A stretch of DNA of 64,000 bases from Avena insularis (GCA_023614405.1 CM042692.1:119653503-119717502), one strand, 5' to 3'. Positions 8,831 to 21,807 are shown, counted from the stretch's first letter. Made by a program: numbers and translations. The notes: generated from the sequence alone by a model not told the origin.

Positions 8831-11800
8831 TGTAACATCCCAAAACTTTAATCCAAGCTTAACAAGATCAAATCATCCAAAAATAGGGTTAAAAAAAACT
8901 TTTCCAAAATTAAAATGAAAGCATTCATATATGTATGCATTTAAAATAGGAGTTGTTTGAATTGCCATGATTGATTGATCCAATGCTTGTAAAATGTTTC
9001 TTAGGTGATTTAAACATCATCTACATCATTCCCAAACTTCTCTTAAAGAAAATCAAATCAACAAGAATTAAAAAGAAGGAATGGTCATTTTGGCAAATTT
9101 AACTCTCATGCCTACTTTGGCTATTCCTAGTACTCAATTCTTAACAGAAACAATTCTTGATCTTTGCACCCCTTGCTAGTACACATAATGAGGTATCAAG
9201 GCCCACCTTTTGATCTGCTAAAAACATTCTGTTAACTATTTCAAATGACAGCTTAAAATTGAATCTAATGCATATGCATAGATCACCCCTATTTCAAAAA
9301 CCATCTATTTGAGCTCCATTTTCAAAACCCTTGCAACCAGAGACTACCTATCACTAGTGGAGATCACCCAAAAAATTTGAAACCAAAATTCAAAACTTTC
9401 TTTCATGCAGCCATTTCATCAAACACTTGGCATGCATATTATCACCTCTAATCCTAGCTCACTGTTTTGAACAGGGTTTTGCCCCCAATTGATCCTCTTT
9501 TATCTCCTCTGTCCCCTCCTAGTCTAACCAAACCCTTAACTCCCCTCTCCCTTGTCCCTAACCCTCTTGCCATGTCAACATGAGGGCATGGTCGCCGGCC
9601 AAACTTTGCCCCGCCGCAGCAGACCATCTCCCCCTCTCTCGCCATGTCTAGGAGGTAGCCAGGAGCTCACCGCCACCCCCTGTCCCTTGCCCGAGCCCAG
9701 AGCAGCAGTGGACCACCAAGGACAAACCGCGCCCAGTGCCACCGCACCATGCCAGTGCCGCCCCAGAGCACGCCCTGTCCCCGCTCGCACAGACCACCCC
9801 TTGGCACCATCCCGCGCCCGCCGGTCCACCTCGACCTGGAGAATACCCCAGACATCCCCGTTCGCCGCCCAAAGCCTCACAGCCACCGCTCGCCATGGAC
9901 ACCGCCGCCTGTGCCTCTCAGAGCGCCACCTCGCCCAGACCACGTGCCACCGCCCCTATGGCCGCATTCAATTCCTAGAGCACCGCCAAGGAACCGCCCA
10001 TCGACCGCCATCCACAACCATGCCGCTAGCCGGTCGTAGCCATGTCGCCACCGTCGCCTGCCCATCCCGCTCGGTCTCACCGTCGGGCCTATAAAAGGAG
10101 CCCTCCCCAGCCTCTTCTCTCCACACCATTCCACTCCCCTCACCTCTCTGAACCCGTTGGATTTAATTCAATTAGAGTTATAGATCTCTCCTAGTAAAAA
10201 TAACAAAATAGAAGCTTTTGCAACTTGCAACATTTTTATAAAATCAACCAAGTTAGCTTTTGAGTTGATTCCAACTCTCAAAAATCACATTTCATCATAT
10301 CTATCTAAATATGTAATAATATTAAGGTTTACATGCAGTGACTTTGGACTAGTACCAAAATAATGCTATATAGGCATTTCTAGTCACTTTAAATCATTAA
10401 ATAATAAACTTAAACTAAAGTAATATTGATCCAACCTTTAAATCTCATTCCCACATGTTAGAATATGTGGTGAGGACATGTTTCCACATGACCCCATATT
10501 TTGGTGGTGAATATTAAATTTTAGTTAATATTTAAATGAGTAGAAATTACTTTTCTAAAATAAAAAGGATGAAACTATTGAATTAAACTTGTGATGCTTG
10601 TGATGATAATAGATCATCAATTGTGTGTTTTAGAATGCTACTTATCCTAGTTAAGTATTGTTTGGTGATTGTCTACTCCCTATGTATTTATAGACGCTAG
10701 TACCGACCAAGCTTTCGAGGAGGAGGAGTTCTACCAAGAAGAAGAAGAAGAAAACTTGAACCACTGCACCAACCAAGGCAAGGTATTGTTAGCAAGCTAG
10801 AATTAAACTAGATGGTTTAGCAAAGATGCCTTAAGCATGCTGTGATCACACCCCTTTGACTATTAGTACCCCAAGTCTTACCTACAAGTTTTACCCCTCT
10901 TAGGTTATACAAAGTTCTTTACTTGGTTTGAAGGTAGCATAAAAAGTATAAAACTTGACCTACTTAGAAACCCTAAATTGGGTAAGGCTTAGCTGGAAAT
11001 TTATATGCATTAGTATTAGTTCCCTCATGGGAGAGGTTTGAGCTGAGGCTACCTCTCAATGTTGTACACCTATGCAGTGCCCAAGATGACTGATGATCAT
11101 GGTTGGGATGCCATGCTCATAGGAGAGGTGCTTGTACTAGGGTGTGTAAAGGGAAGGTTATGTTTGATTATCTGCATACTAAGTATGATTATTCAGGGTT
11201 ATCCCTGACAGATGTATCGAATCTTGTGGTGAAAGTGTACCACCTCTGCAGAGTGTCAAACTATTCGAATAGCCGCGTCCGCGGTTATGGATAGTTGGAA
11301 TGGCCATACTGTTTTGTTGTCAGATGTTTTCTAAATAACTTGAAATGAATGATGAACTTTGACTTGACCACAACAGGGTTGTGTTGATGATAATAGCTTC
11401 CCAGTTTAAGTGATTCTAGAACTTTACTTTATCTTTCTTTGCTTCTGAACTCAGCTTAGGTTTCAAACTTAATTTGATAGTTAAATTAGATTCAACACTT
11501 TCACTTAGAATTATACTCCTTGTTATTAGTAGTTTGCGAGTACTTAAAGAGTACTCATGGCTCTTGTCCCTGGCTATTATCATGGCCAGACTATGAAGGA
11601 GATTATCAAGATGATGGTCGGAATGACTACGATAACTAGGACTATACGCCTTCGTCGTACTGTGCCCTTGAAGATGGACCCCACCGCTACGCTATTTTTT
11701 ATTTCCGCTGCTTGTTGTATTAAAGACTGGATCATGAGATCCTTATTTGTGTAAAACCTTATGTATGGTTTGTAATGGATGATGTACTGTGATATACAAT

Positions 11801-11885
11801 CCGTTATGTCTCGCAAAAATGGTAATCCTGGGATTGCGAGGTATGGCATAATGGGCATCTGGGATTAAAAATCCGGGTGTTGACA
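8831..11885 (+). repeat. Level 4 5' LTR with two internal deletions
   Basis: 3055 bp against 3920 bp in the 3' LTR. Relative to the partner it lacks about 552 bp (41525-42076) at about 10153 and about 302 bp (42898-43199) at about 10972; both joints have short microhomology. Otherwise the copies are highly similar. A GC-rich block at 9550-10100 ends in the promoter. Confidence 0.9.
10090..10097 (+). promoter_or_regulatory. TATA box of the level 4 LTR
   Basis: CCTATAAAAGGAGCCC at the end of a GC-rich block and followed by CTCTTCTCTCCACACC-type pyrimidine sequence, a strong plant core promoter layout. It is repeated at 41459-41466 in the 3' LTR. Confidence 0.7.
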
Positions 11886-11888
11886 AGT

Positions 11889-11900
11889 TGGTATCAGAGC
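11889..11900 (+). other. Level 4 primer binding site
   Basis: TGGTATCAGAGC, part of TTGGTATCAGAGCC, three bases after the LTR end; matches initiator tRNA-Met as in most plant chromoviruses. Confidence 0.9.
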
Positions 11901-11967
11901 CATCCTGACCATAGGAGACCCTAGTTAGAATGGACGTCCAAACCAAAAACTTAGTTTCAAAACCAAA

Positions 11968-12115
11968 GTGAGTATTTATGAAAAACTATTTCCTCTCTTA
12001 CCCTTGTGAACCAATTCTTTCTCAAAAATTAATGTTCCTCAAAATTCTTACATTAATACCTAAAACTTGACACACTTGATCACCTCACTAACTTTCTCGT
12101 CCTTAATCCTTGTAG
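11968..12115 (+). promoter_or_regulatory. Candidate leader intron with acceptor abutting the first start codon
   Basis: GTGAGT at 11968 is a good plant splice donor. A branch-point-like CTAAC and pyrimidine-rich TTTCTCGTCCTTAATCC lead to TGTAG at 12111-12115, directly before the ATG of the coiled-coil ORF. A second acceptor-like sequence (TATCTATCTCAATCTTCAG, ending 13132) directly abuts the gag ATG. Splicing is inferred from sequence only. Confidence 0.45.
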
Positions 12116-12883
12116 ATGGAGACTCAGTTCAGCAAGTTCTACCAGTTGGGAAGAGGTCAGCTGATCTTCGAGAGGGATCTGGATTCACTATCGGAGTTAC
12201 TGGGACGCCCACATCCGGAGTTTCTTGGAGCTCAACTTCCAGGACCCCCAGGAGGAGACCTACAGTGGCTAGTCACCGCGGATCTTCGGGGAAGCATCGA
12301 AGCACCAACTTCCGGGAGAATTCAGTTCTCCGTGAGAGAGAACAACTGGCTAGATGGATTAGCCAGGGCAATGCATGAAGCTCTCGCACGTCTATGTGCC
12401 CTCAGCGTCAAAAAGATCCAAGGAACCCGTTTTGCCCACTATGCAAGACGTGACTTCATGGGAATGCCGATGGAGATGCCAAGTCATCCAGAGTTGAGGC
12501 GTCAAGTGGAGAACCTTGATTTCTTGCTTCATGACAGACAGCAGGAACTGGACAATGCCAGGGAGTTAGCCAACCAAAACCGTGCCATTGCCGACCAGAA
12601 GGCCCAGACTTTTGCACTACTCGTCCAAGATCGCCAGTCTCTTCGTCGCCAGCGTGCAAAGAGGGATAGCACCATCGCCCGTCTTCGCAAGAAGGTGGCC
12701 GACCTCGAGAAGACCATCAAGGAGCAGGAAGCTCAGCTTGCCGCCAAGGAAGAAGAAGATGAGGGTGAAGACATCTAGGGAGATATGGATTCTTACCTCA
12801 GCAACGATGATGACTTTCTGGAGGAGGATGCTGTGGACTTCTACACTGATGATGAAGACTCTGACTTCATCGATGATGAGTAG
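12116..12883 (+). pseudogene. Coiled-coil ORF upstream of gag, one nonsense codon
   Basis: ATG at 12116; the frame runs to TAG at 12881-12883 (255 codons) with one in-frame TAG at 12776-12778. The N-terminal half (METQFSKFYQLGRGQL.., about residues 1-120) is globular and of no family I recognise. Residues about 125-210 are a long charged helix with heptad-like spacing (LRRQVENLDFLLHDRQQEL, IARLRKKVADLEKTIKEQ), a predicted coiled coil. After the stop the same frame gives a very acidic tail (DDDFLEEDAVDFYTDDEDSD), so the original protein probably ended at 12883. No enzyme motif is seen. Its place between leader and gag, and the acceptor-like sequence just before its ATG, suggest a separate accessory protein made from a spliced RNA. 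Function unknown; a role in assembly or targeting would be a guess. Confidence 0.7.
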
Positions 12884-13132
12884 AGGCACTAGAGCACTAT
12901 CGTAGCATGAGATGTATCATCTCATTGTATCGTATCTTGCAGAATGGTTCTTCAAACCATCTGTTTTCCCCCTTGCTTGTTGTGGTGTGTGTTGTATCGT
13001 GTGCTTGCTTGCATGAATGAAAAAGAAGTTAGTTGAAAAACCTGAGTCTAACTCAATGTCTTAGCTTTGAAAACCCCAAAACCAGGAACCTTAGAATTTC
13101 CCTCTTACCCCTATATCTATCTCAATCTTCAG

Positions 13133-13934
13133 ATGACTCGTGGAAACCAAGGAGGGAGCAGCTCGTCGCGGGACCCAATGCTGCAGATCTTGCAGAATCT
13201 CATCGTGGATCGTGAAGCAAGCAGGGCCGAACATCAAGCCAACTTAGCAACATTGCAGCAGATCGCCCAAATGGATCTCAACAACCAAGGACATGGAAAT
13301 CAGGATCACCAAGGATCCAAACTCAAAAACTTTCAGAACACCAATCCCCCAATCTTTAACCAATCTGAAAACCCATTAGATGCTGATGACTGGTTACAGA
13401 CCATGGAAAACAACTTAGAGGTTGCCAGAGTTGATGAGAATGAGAAAGTTCTTTTCGCCACCCACTATCTGGCGGGAGATGCAAGAGCTTGGTGGAATAG
13501 CATCCGCAATATGAACCATGGCCAGATGATGACCTGGGAAGCATTTAAGGTCAAGTTCAGTCGCACCCACGTGCCGCAAGGTCTTGTCAACAGGATGAGA
13601 GATGAATTCCGCGAATTGAAGCAAGGAAGAATGATTGTGGTGGAGTACCGTGACAGATTCTTGTCACTTGCCAGATATGCACCGGATGAGATCAACACGG
13701 AGGCCAAGAAGAAGGAGAGATTCTTGAATGGACTGCATGATGAGATGCAGACTGTCCTCGTCAACATTCGTTTTGATGATCTCGAAGAGCTAGTCGACTC
13801 TGCCATTCAGATGGAAGGGAAGATTAACCAGGCAAACGACAACCGCAAGTGCCGTATGATGCAGCAGTCTGGATTCAGTAGTCACTAGAAGTACCGTCCC
13901 AACCCTTCACCAGGATATGCACCAAGGAACAACC
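13133..13934 (+). pseudogene. Level 4 gypsy gag, N-terminal part
   Basis: Start MTRGNQGGSSSSRDPM at 13133, chosen because it opens the domain and directly follows a CAG acceptor-like site. The Retrotrans_gag core is clear: DADDWLQTMENNLEVA, VLFATHYLAGDARAWWNS, FSRTHVPQGLVNRMRDEF, GRMIVVEYRDRFLSLARYA. An in-frame TAG at 13886-13888 stops it; the same frame continues to 13934, where the level 5 element is inserted. The remaining gag with its zinc knuckle resumes at 36445. Gag builds the virus-like particle in the cytoplasm. Confidence 0.9.
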
Positions 13935-15625
13935 TGATGGGTTCGTAGCATGGAAAACAAAAAAAATCTACTACAAGAACGAACAAAACCCAGATCTAAT
14001 CTAGATAAAAGCCAATATCTAATCTATTAGATATGTGCAACGAGATAGATCTGTACTAACCCTCGTAGATCCGAAAGTGTTACGAGATTAGATCTCGAGG
14101 TTGATGTAGTCGATCACTTGCCGATCTCAAGATCGTGTGGACGATCCTTCCGGCGCCGTGTTCGGCCTTCCATGATCGGTCACCGCGTCTGGTCGAAGCA
14201 GACCTTGCTCTCCTGTTCGGTGACGTGAAGGTAGTAGATCTTTTCCACGGAATCCCAGCAGCACGACGATGTGGTGGTGGTGGTGGAGTAGAGAATTCTG
14301 CAGGGCTTCGCCTAAGCCAGAGCAGAGGGAAGGAGGAGGAGAGAGGCGGCTAAGATTTGCGGATTGTGAGGGGGCTAGGGGTTGGCGCCCCCTCCCTTCT
14401 ATTTAAAGGAGGGAGGCGCCTTGGGGAGGTCGAGTCCTTGTAGGACTCCCCTCTCCCTTGGCCGGCGGATCAAGGAGGTGGGGGGGAGAGTCCTACTCCC
14501 CCATGAATCCTTGTCTTGCCCCACAAGGATTCCTTGACCCTTTCTTGGTTTTCAAGCTAACTCCAAGAAATCTTCTAGAACCTTCCGGAACATTCCGAAA
14601 CCTTCTAGAATCCCCATACAAACACTCCGGAACATTTCCTAACTTAGAAAATGATTCCCAATATATGAATCTCATTCTCCGGACAATTCCGGATCTCCTC
14701 GTGATGTCCCGGGTCCAATCTGAGACTCCGAACAACATTCGGTCTCCAACGCACATTCCATATCTACTTAAAACAACTTCGAACCTTAAGTGTGTCACCC
14801 TACGGTTCGTGAATATGTAGACATGATGGAGACACATCTCTGATCAATAACCATTAGCGGGATCTGGAGATCCATAACGGCTCCCACATACTCAGCAATG
14901 ACTTTGTGATCGATAGAACCATTTAACATACGAAACCAATTCCCTTTGTCACGCGATACTCTACTTATCCGAGGTTTGATCGTCGGTATCTCCATACCTA
15001 GTTCTACCTCGTTACTGATAAGTACTCTTTACTCGTTTTGTGATATGTCATCCCTTGTGACCTAGTCACATGCTTGCAAGCTAACTAGATGACATTCCAC
15101 CGAGAGGGCCCAGAGTATATCTATCCGTCATATGGATGGACAAATCCCAATCTTGGTCCATGCGCTTCAACACATACTTTCAGAATACCCAATGTCACCT
15201 TTATAACCACCCGATTCTGAAGCGTTTGATGTCATCAAAGTACTCATCCGGTGATGGTGATTAACATAGCCTCATGGTCGAAGGATTAGGTTACTATGCA
15301 TTTGAAAAGCTTGTAGCAAAACGAACTTAATGACTTGATCTTATGCTATGCTTACTATGGGTGTGTGTCCATCACATAATTCTCCTAATGATATGATCTT
15401 GTTATTAACGACATCTAATGTCCATGATCAGGAAACCATGATCATCCATTAATCAACAAGCTAGTTTAACAAGAGGCTTACTAGGGACTCTTTTATGTTT
15501 ACAAAACACACAAGTATTAATGTTTCCTGTTAATACAATTATAGCATGGGATGTAAACATTTATCATAAACATAAAGATATAATAATAACCACTTTATTA
15601 TTGCCTCTTGGGCATATCTCCAACA
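13935..15625 (-). repeat. Level 5 3' LTR
   Basis: Partner of 20623-20983 plus 35111-36439. Most of the length is nearly identical between copies; one patch at about 14150-14230 (20850-20920) is clearly diverged. A TTTAAATAG core-promoter-like box lies on the minus strand at about 14400-14408 and is shared by the partner at about 35212-35220. Confidence 0.92.
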
Positions 15626-18600
15626 GTCTCCCACTTGCACTAGAGTCAATAATCTAGTTAAAAATTTGTGCATTCAACAGCTATGGCTTTCTGGTGTTGT
15701 ATAAACACTATTGCTAGTGGTAAACATAATCTTCGGATCTGACACTTCCAGGTCCGTGTGTATTTGCATTTCCTTGCGTCTCTACGCATTACTCATTCTC
15801 CAATGAGATGGCATTGTATAAATTTGGTCCTTCGGTGAGACCTTTAGTTCCTTGGGATTAAATCATGTTGATACAATTGTCATACAATGTATCTTCATAG
15901 TATTATCTCGCTATGAACCACACCTAGTTTGATAACAAACTACTTGGCATAAATGCCCTCATTTCTTTGCTACAATGATCATATACTTAGCCTTTTGTTG
16001 TAGTATCTGTCACAATGTTTTAACTTTGGTACTCAACCAAATATGTTATGGAACTTCCTTTCCATTACATTGTGCCACCCATAGTTTAAATTGAGATAAA
16101 CTTAATTTGTGATAAAACTAGTATCGATGTAACAATTTACAATGAACTATTTGTCACCACTATATAAATAATATATTCTTAGTTCTTCCAAAGATCATAG
16201 GAATATCCCTACTATTGTCCAATGATCATCTTATGAGTCATTCTGGTATATGCTCATAACATTTAGAGCATAGGACATATCTGGATGTGTACATCTCAAA
16301 GAATGATTGATCAAAATATTCTTGTGATTTCACCAAGTGTCAAAACACTTGAATCTCATGTCAACACACTTGAATCTTGATTCAGTCCTTTCCGTGCGTC
16401 AAGAACCTTTCTTGTTGTTTCCATATTGAACTCATTCAACATCTTATCTATGTACATTTGGCAAAACCATATTAGCGCCTCAATCTATCCATATAGACAT
16501 TGATGCCTAATTCTTGGGTTATGCCTAAGTCTTTCGTCGAAATGAAATTCTTAACCTGTGTCAATAAAAGATACATCATTTCTAATTAACAATATGTCTT
16601 TCACGTAATGTATTAGAAATATGTCTTAGCGCTCCCACTTAATTTCTTGCAAAATGCAAACATCTTCATCGTCTCTGATGAAATTAAACCTTTTAACGGT
16701 TTCATCACGGTGAAGATTCCAACTCCGCGATGCTCACTTCAACCATTGAAGATTTGCATACTCTTTTAGCATCCTTTGAATTAACAAAACCCTTTGGATC
16801 GTGTCATGGACACATCCTAGGTAACCATTCTATTAGAAGAACTTCTTTTGTTTGTTCAACTACCATATACCAAAATATATGTAGTGGTTGCTACATTAAT
16901 CCGTCCAGACTAAATATCGCTATGAAAGATCAAATCTTATCATAGTCAATTCCTTGAACATTGTCATAAACTCTTTCCGACATGTCGACTATTTCATATA
17001 TGTGAAACATCTATGTCTATTTCTTTATAGATCCATATACAACTGTAAGGTCTTGCACCTTTCCAAAGGGTCTTTCAAATTCAAAGCTTGATTTCTCGTG
17101 TATGGAATTATCACGGATTTTATGGCTTCAAGCCACTTAACAAAGTCAGGGCCCATCATTGCTTCTTTGCATGTAGTCGGTTCATCATTGTCAAACAACA
17201 ATGATTTAACTCTCAAATCTTGGCATTTGATTACTTACCCGACCTACTTGGTTCAATAGGAACTTAGATCCCCGTGACCACATCCTTTTAGGCACGTGAG
17301 CCATGAGCATTGTTGCTGCCTTCGGGACACTTACCGACGCTGCGCAACTCAGCACATATTAGCCAAGGTTCAACAACCTTGTCAAAGTTCTATTGTCCTC
17401 CCACTTAACTTTTCACCAAAAATTCCTTCTCAAGAAACTCGACATTCTAAGTGACAAACATTTTTGTCTTCGGTGTTATGGAGGAATACCCAATGGTTAT
17501 TCGAAATAACCTACAAAAGACATGCTCATCCGACTTTGGTTGTAAACACTTTACTTATGCCTAGCATACCAAAAATTTAAGAAAGGACAACCTGGGTTTT
17601 ATCCCAAACCATGACTTATATGGTGTCATTTCAACGGATCACGATGGAGCTCTTTTCAGTGTAAAAGCGGTAGTCACTAAAGCTTTAATCTTTAAAATAT
17701 AATGGCAGTTTTATAAATGACACCTTTGATCTTACCATGTCAAACAAGGTTTCATTACATATCTCGAACACTCCATACTCCTATGGTGTTTTGGGAAATG
17801 CAAATCCATGGAATGATTCCTCAAATCTTAGGTGTTTTGCTAAACTTGTAACTCAAACATCTTTCTTTATGATCCAATCATAAACTTTTTATTTTCTTGT
17901 TACAATGATTTTCCACTTCATCTTGAAAGTCTTTGAACATTTTCAAATGTTTCATACTTCTTCCTTATTGAGTAAGTATATACATATACTTACTCAAATC
18001 TTCGGAGAAAGCATATGAAGTTGAAATCCATCACCCACGACTACACATAATGGACTATATACATCAATATGTACAAATTCCAATCAGTTAGTCGTCCGTT
18101 CCTCTTTTGTCCTATGAACGGAGTTTTAATTATCTCTAGGAAAGTATCACAAGCGTCATTTGATCAAAATCAAAGACTCCAAAAATCCATCAACATGGAG
18201 TTTCTTCATGTATCCCTAATATAATTTAAACGGTGATGTCACTTCGCAAGTGATCTTTCAATCATTTGTCTTGCGACATTTTAGCATTAGTTTTATGGTC
18301 GTTATTTCTCCAACCAGACTTGTATATCATCCATCTATTTATGGAATACGGTAATTATTTGAACAACCTTTTGTCATCATAATACCTGATGAAAATAACA
18401 ATTATTGAAACAAATCTTGAAGGCAAGCTTTGATGTTAACGAGCAACACAACAACTCTTTGTTTGTTTTCGATGAACATCATCACATATTCTCTTGCTAG
18501 TTACTTAGGCCATTGTAGTTCATGAATTGTGTTGTCCTGTATGACACTTCATATCAACCAATTCGGTATCCAATACCGTAGAACCACATTGTTTAACAAC

Positions 18601-20608
18601 CAAGGAATACAGCCATAACATGTATCTTCTATATACCTAAGTTGGATATCTCCAATCTTTTCTTTTCTGGCAAATATTTTATAGATTCTCTTTCAATAAT
18701 TCCTTTTCTTTTAAAACAATCTATCAACATCAATAGTGGTGTCATTCACATGACAAATAGTACAAAGTGTGTATAGTCAAATACTAATACCTTTGAACTT
18801 GCACTTTGAAGTGGATCACCTTCATCAAATGTTTGGCATTCTTTCCAAATTCCATTCTTTAGTAATCTTTTAGTGTAGTAAACATTTTACTTACATCTTT
18901 TATTCATCCTTATCATGACAACTTTCATGATCAAGCTGCTATAGCTTATAAAGGTGAATTGCGAGTATAATGTTTCTTTTCCAAAACCTTTTGGAGGATT
19001 AGGACGACCAACGTCTCCATCCTTCACAAATTCTCATCAAATATAAGGACATATACTCTATCATGTTGTAACCAACACATTGTTTTAGATATCGCAATAC
19101 CTTTCACATATGATGGTTTCTGAAACATTGCTTTCAGCTCTTAGATAAACTTGATATTAAAAACAATCTTTTGAGTATCAAGAATCATGGAGGCAAACAT
19201 GATACATTAGATACTAACACTGGAATTGTTACTCTTGATTTAATACTGTTTATTAAACTTCGAGTAAGCGAAGTTTCTTTGAAAGTTTGCAATATGACTT
19301 TTAAACTTTAGATTGACACTCAAAACAATACGATACCAGTTCGTAAAGCAAATATCCAGAATTTCTATAGTTCCACTATCTCAACTATAACTAAGCGTAA
19401 GGTGGTGAACGGATGCCAATGACTACAACAACTATGCAAATTCACTTTGATTGTGTTTATCATAAATTGAGTTTGACTAATCCAAATTACAAATGAACTC
19501 CCACTCAAAACAACATCCCTCGAGTTGTTTTAGTGATTACACGAACCAAATCCACTACACCAAGTCCGATCATCACGTGAGATGATGTAGCTTTAAAGGC
19601 GAACAATCAACATGTTCATCATATCATCCATATGACTCATGCTTTACCTTTCGGTATTCTGTGTTCCGAGACCATGTTTGTACATGCTAGGCTCGTCAAG
19701 GTTAACCTTAGTTTCTGCATGTGCAAATCTTGCTTACACCCGTTGTATGCACATGTAGAATCTATCACACCCGATCATCACGAGATGCTTCGAAACGACG
19801 AGTCTTAGCAACGGTGCCTACTAAGGACGAACACTTTATTACTTGATATTTAGTGAGAGTGATCATCTTATAATGCTACCGTCGTGATCTAAGCAATACA
19901 AGATGCATAAAGGATTAACATCACAGGCAATTCAAAATTAGTGTGATATGATATGGCCCTTTCTTCTTATGCCTTTGATCTCCATCTCCAAAGCACGGAC
20001 ATGATATCCATCATCACCAGCATTGCGTCAAGGTCAGTAGCGCCGCTTCATGGTTGTCCATCATCACTAGCAACTATTACAACTACTTGGAATAAAGCTA
20101 TTACAAGATGAATAGACACGCAAGTCTTAATAGAATTAAAGACAACCATTAGGCTCCTGCCGGTTGCCATATTACAACAAGGATCATTGCATACATCAAA
20201 TATAATCACAATCACATGATGGCCATATCACATCACAAAACCCCTGCAAAAACAAGTTAGACGCCTCTAATTTTCTTTGCATGTTTCGTGATGCAGGGCT
20301 TTCGAATAAGAACGGATCTTACCTACGAAACTGAACCACAACGGTGATACAAGTGCTATCAAGTGCAAAGTGTAGATTTGATCTATACTATGATGGGAGA
20401 GACAGACACCCGCAAAGCCACTTGTGCAAAGCAAGTTACACGTCAAGCGTGGAGCAAGTCTCATGTGCGATGACATGTAAGGTTAGCCCGAGCCGCTTCA
20501 TCCCACCATACCGCAAGATGCAAAGTACACAAAGCAAAAGATGGCACGAGCACTAACGCCCACAAAACCATTGTGTTCTACTCGTGCAACATATCTATGC
20601 ATAGACAA
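15626..20608 (-). pseudogene. Level 5 interior: heavily decayed copia gag-pol
   Basis: About 5 kb with no long ORF on either strand. The minus strand still shows copia pol fragments: DNDEPTTCKEAMMGPDF..KWLEAIKS at 17216-17120, which is the start of the RT region, and a smeared relic of the later RT segment (FHFDERL.., CQMYIDKMLNEFN-like) at about 16400-16560. Reading requires many frame changes and stops. The length matches a normal BARE/Angela interior, so decay is by substitutions and small indels and not by one large deletion. The contrast with the well-kept LTR pair suggests that this copy was already non-coding when it inserted and was moved by proteins of another element. Confidence 0.75.
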
Positions 20609-20621
20609 GGCTCCGATACCA
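20609..20621 (-). other. Level 5 primer binding site
   Basis: Minus strand TGGTATCGGAGCC beside the 5' LTR end, one substitution from the tRNA-Met complement; this is the usual BARE/Angela version. Confidence 0.88.
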
Positions 20622-20983
20622 CTGATGGGTTCGTAGCATGGAAAACAAAAAAATTCTACCGCAAGAACGAACAAAACCCAGATCTAATCTAGATAAAAGC
20701 CAAGATCTAATCTATTAGACATGTGCAATGAGATAGATCTGTACTAACCCTCGTAGATCCGAAAGCGTTACGAGATTAGATCTCGGGGTTGATGTAGTCG
20801 ATCACTTGCCGATCTCAAGATCGTGTGGACGATCCTTCTGGCCGCGTTCCAGCGCTTCGCGATCGATCACACCTGCAGAGTCGAAGCAGACCTTCCTCTC
20901 CCCGTTCCAGCGAGCAGCAGAGGTAGTAGATCTTCTCCACGGAATCCCAGCAGCACGACGGTGTGGTGGTGGTGGTGGAGTAG

Positions 20984-21807
20984 TGTCGTGGTGGTGTCAC
21001 GGCAGATGCCATGGATAGGCTAAAGGTGGGGACTAATATGCGCTAGGGGAATCCAGGGAGGGATAGTAGAGTGATTCTCTACATAGAAGCTTTGTATTGA
21101 TGTTCTATCTCCAAGATTACAAGTGCTCCTCGAGCTGTATTGACAAGAGGAGGAAGAAGAAACTCTCTTACTCTTGCCTTCTATCTAGCCCAAGAACCCT
21201 AGATCCACTAGTGCTCAACCAACTAGAATTCTCCCAACTCTGTCTCCCAGAAAAACCCAACCCCTCTACCAGAACCCTAACCCCCCTTATATAGTGGTGG
21301 TTCGGTCCTGTCCTAGGGCATACGTGGAGGCATATTCCTAAGAATATGCCCCCTCCCAAAGTAGTAACCCGACAGGGGTGCTTTTCCCCCGCGTCACACT
21401 TGCTTTAGAGCCGTAGCCTCTGCGGCGCCCGCGTCAGCCGACGTGAGCGTCGTCACCCTTGTCGGCCACGATCCGGTGGTCCTGCCCTTGCTTTATTCGC
21501 TCATCCAGTATGCACCGGACCTTCTTTTTTGACCAGAGAGATTCCTTCCTTCTCCTAGAAGCCAAGCGAGGATCCGGATCATAGTTGATCCGGCCACACC
21601 TGTTCCTGCATATAAGTTAGACAAGCATTTCCGACTTACTCCTTAAGTCGGACGAGACAACGTTAGGCGACCCCCCTGGTCCGGGTTACTCCGTGATCCG
21701 GCCTGCCTTGAGGTGACTCGGCCAGCATCCGCTTTGACCTTGCCGAACCTCGGCTAACTCGGCCCTTATACCCCGGAGTGACCCTACCCGGGGGTATCCC
21801 CCCAACA
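20984..21807 (-). repeat. Level 6 3' LTR
   Basis: Pairs with 34295-35105. Minus-strand TATA box CTATATAA at 21294-21287, repeated at 34605-34598. Compared with the partner it carries short insertions in the 21370-21540 region, for example extra bases in the CACGATCCGGTGGTCC area. Confidence 0.9.

Noticed and set aside
9552..10094. A 180-codon Pro/Arg-rich ORF (and 40921-41463, its copy)
   Set aside because: It lies in the GC-rich block of the level 4 LTR and is repeated only because the LTR is. All frames are open there on both strands, composition is low-complexity, and it sits upstream of the LTR promoter.
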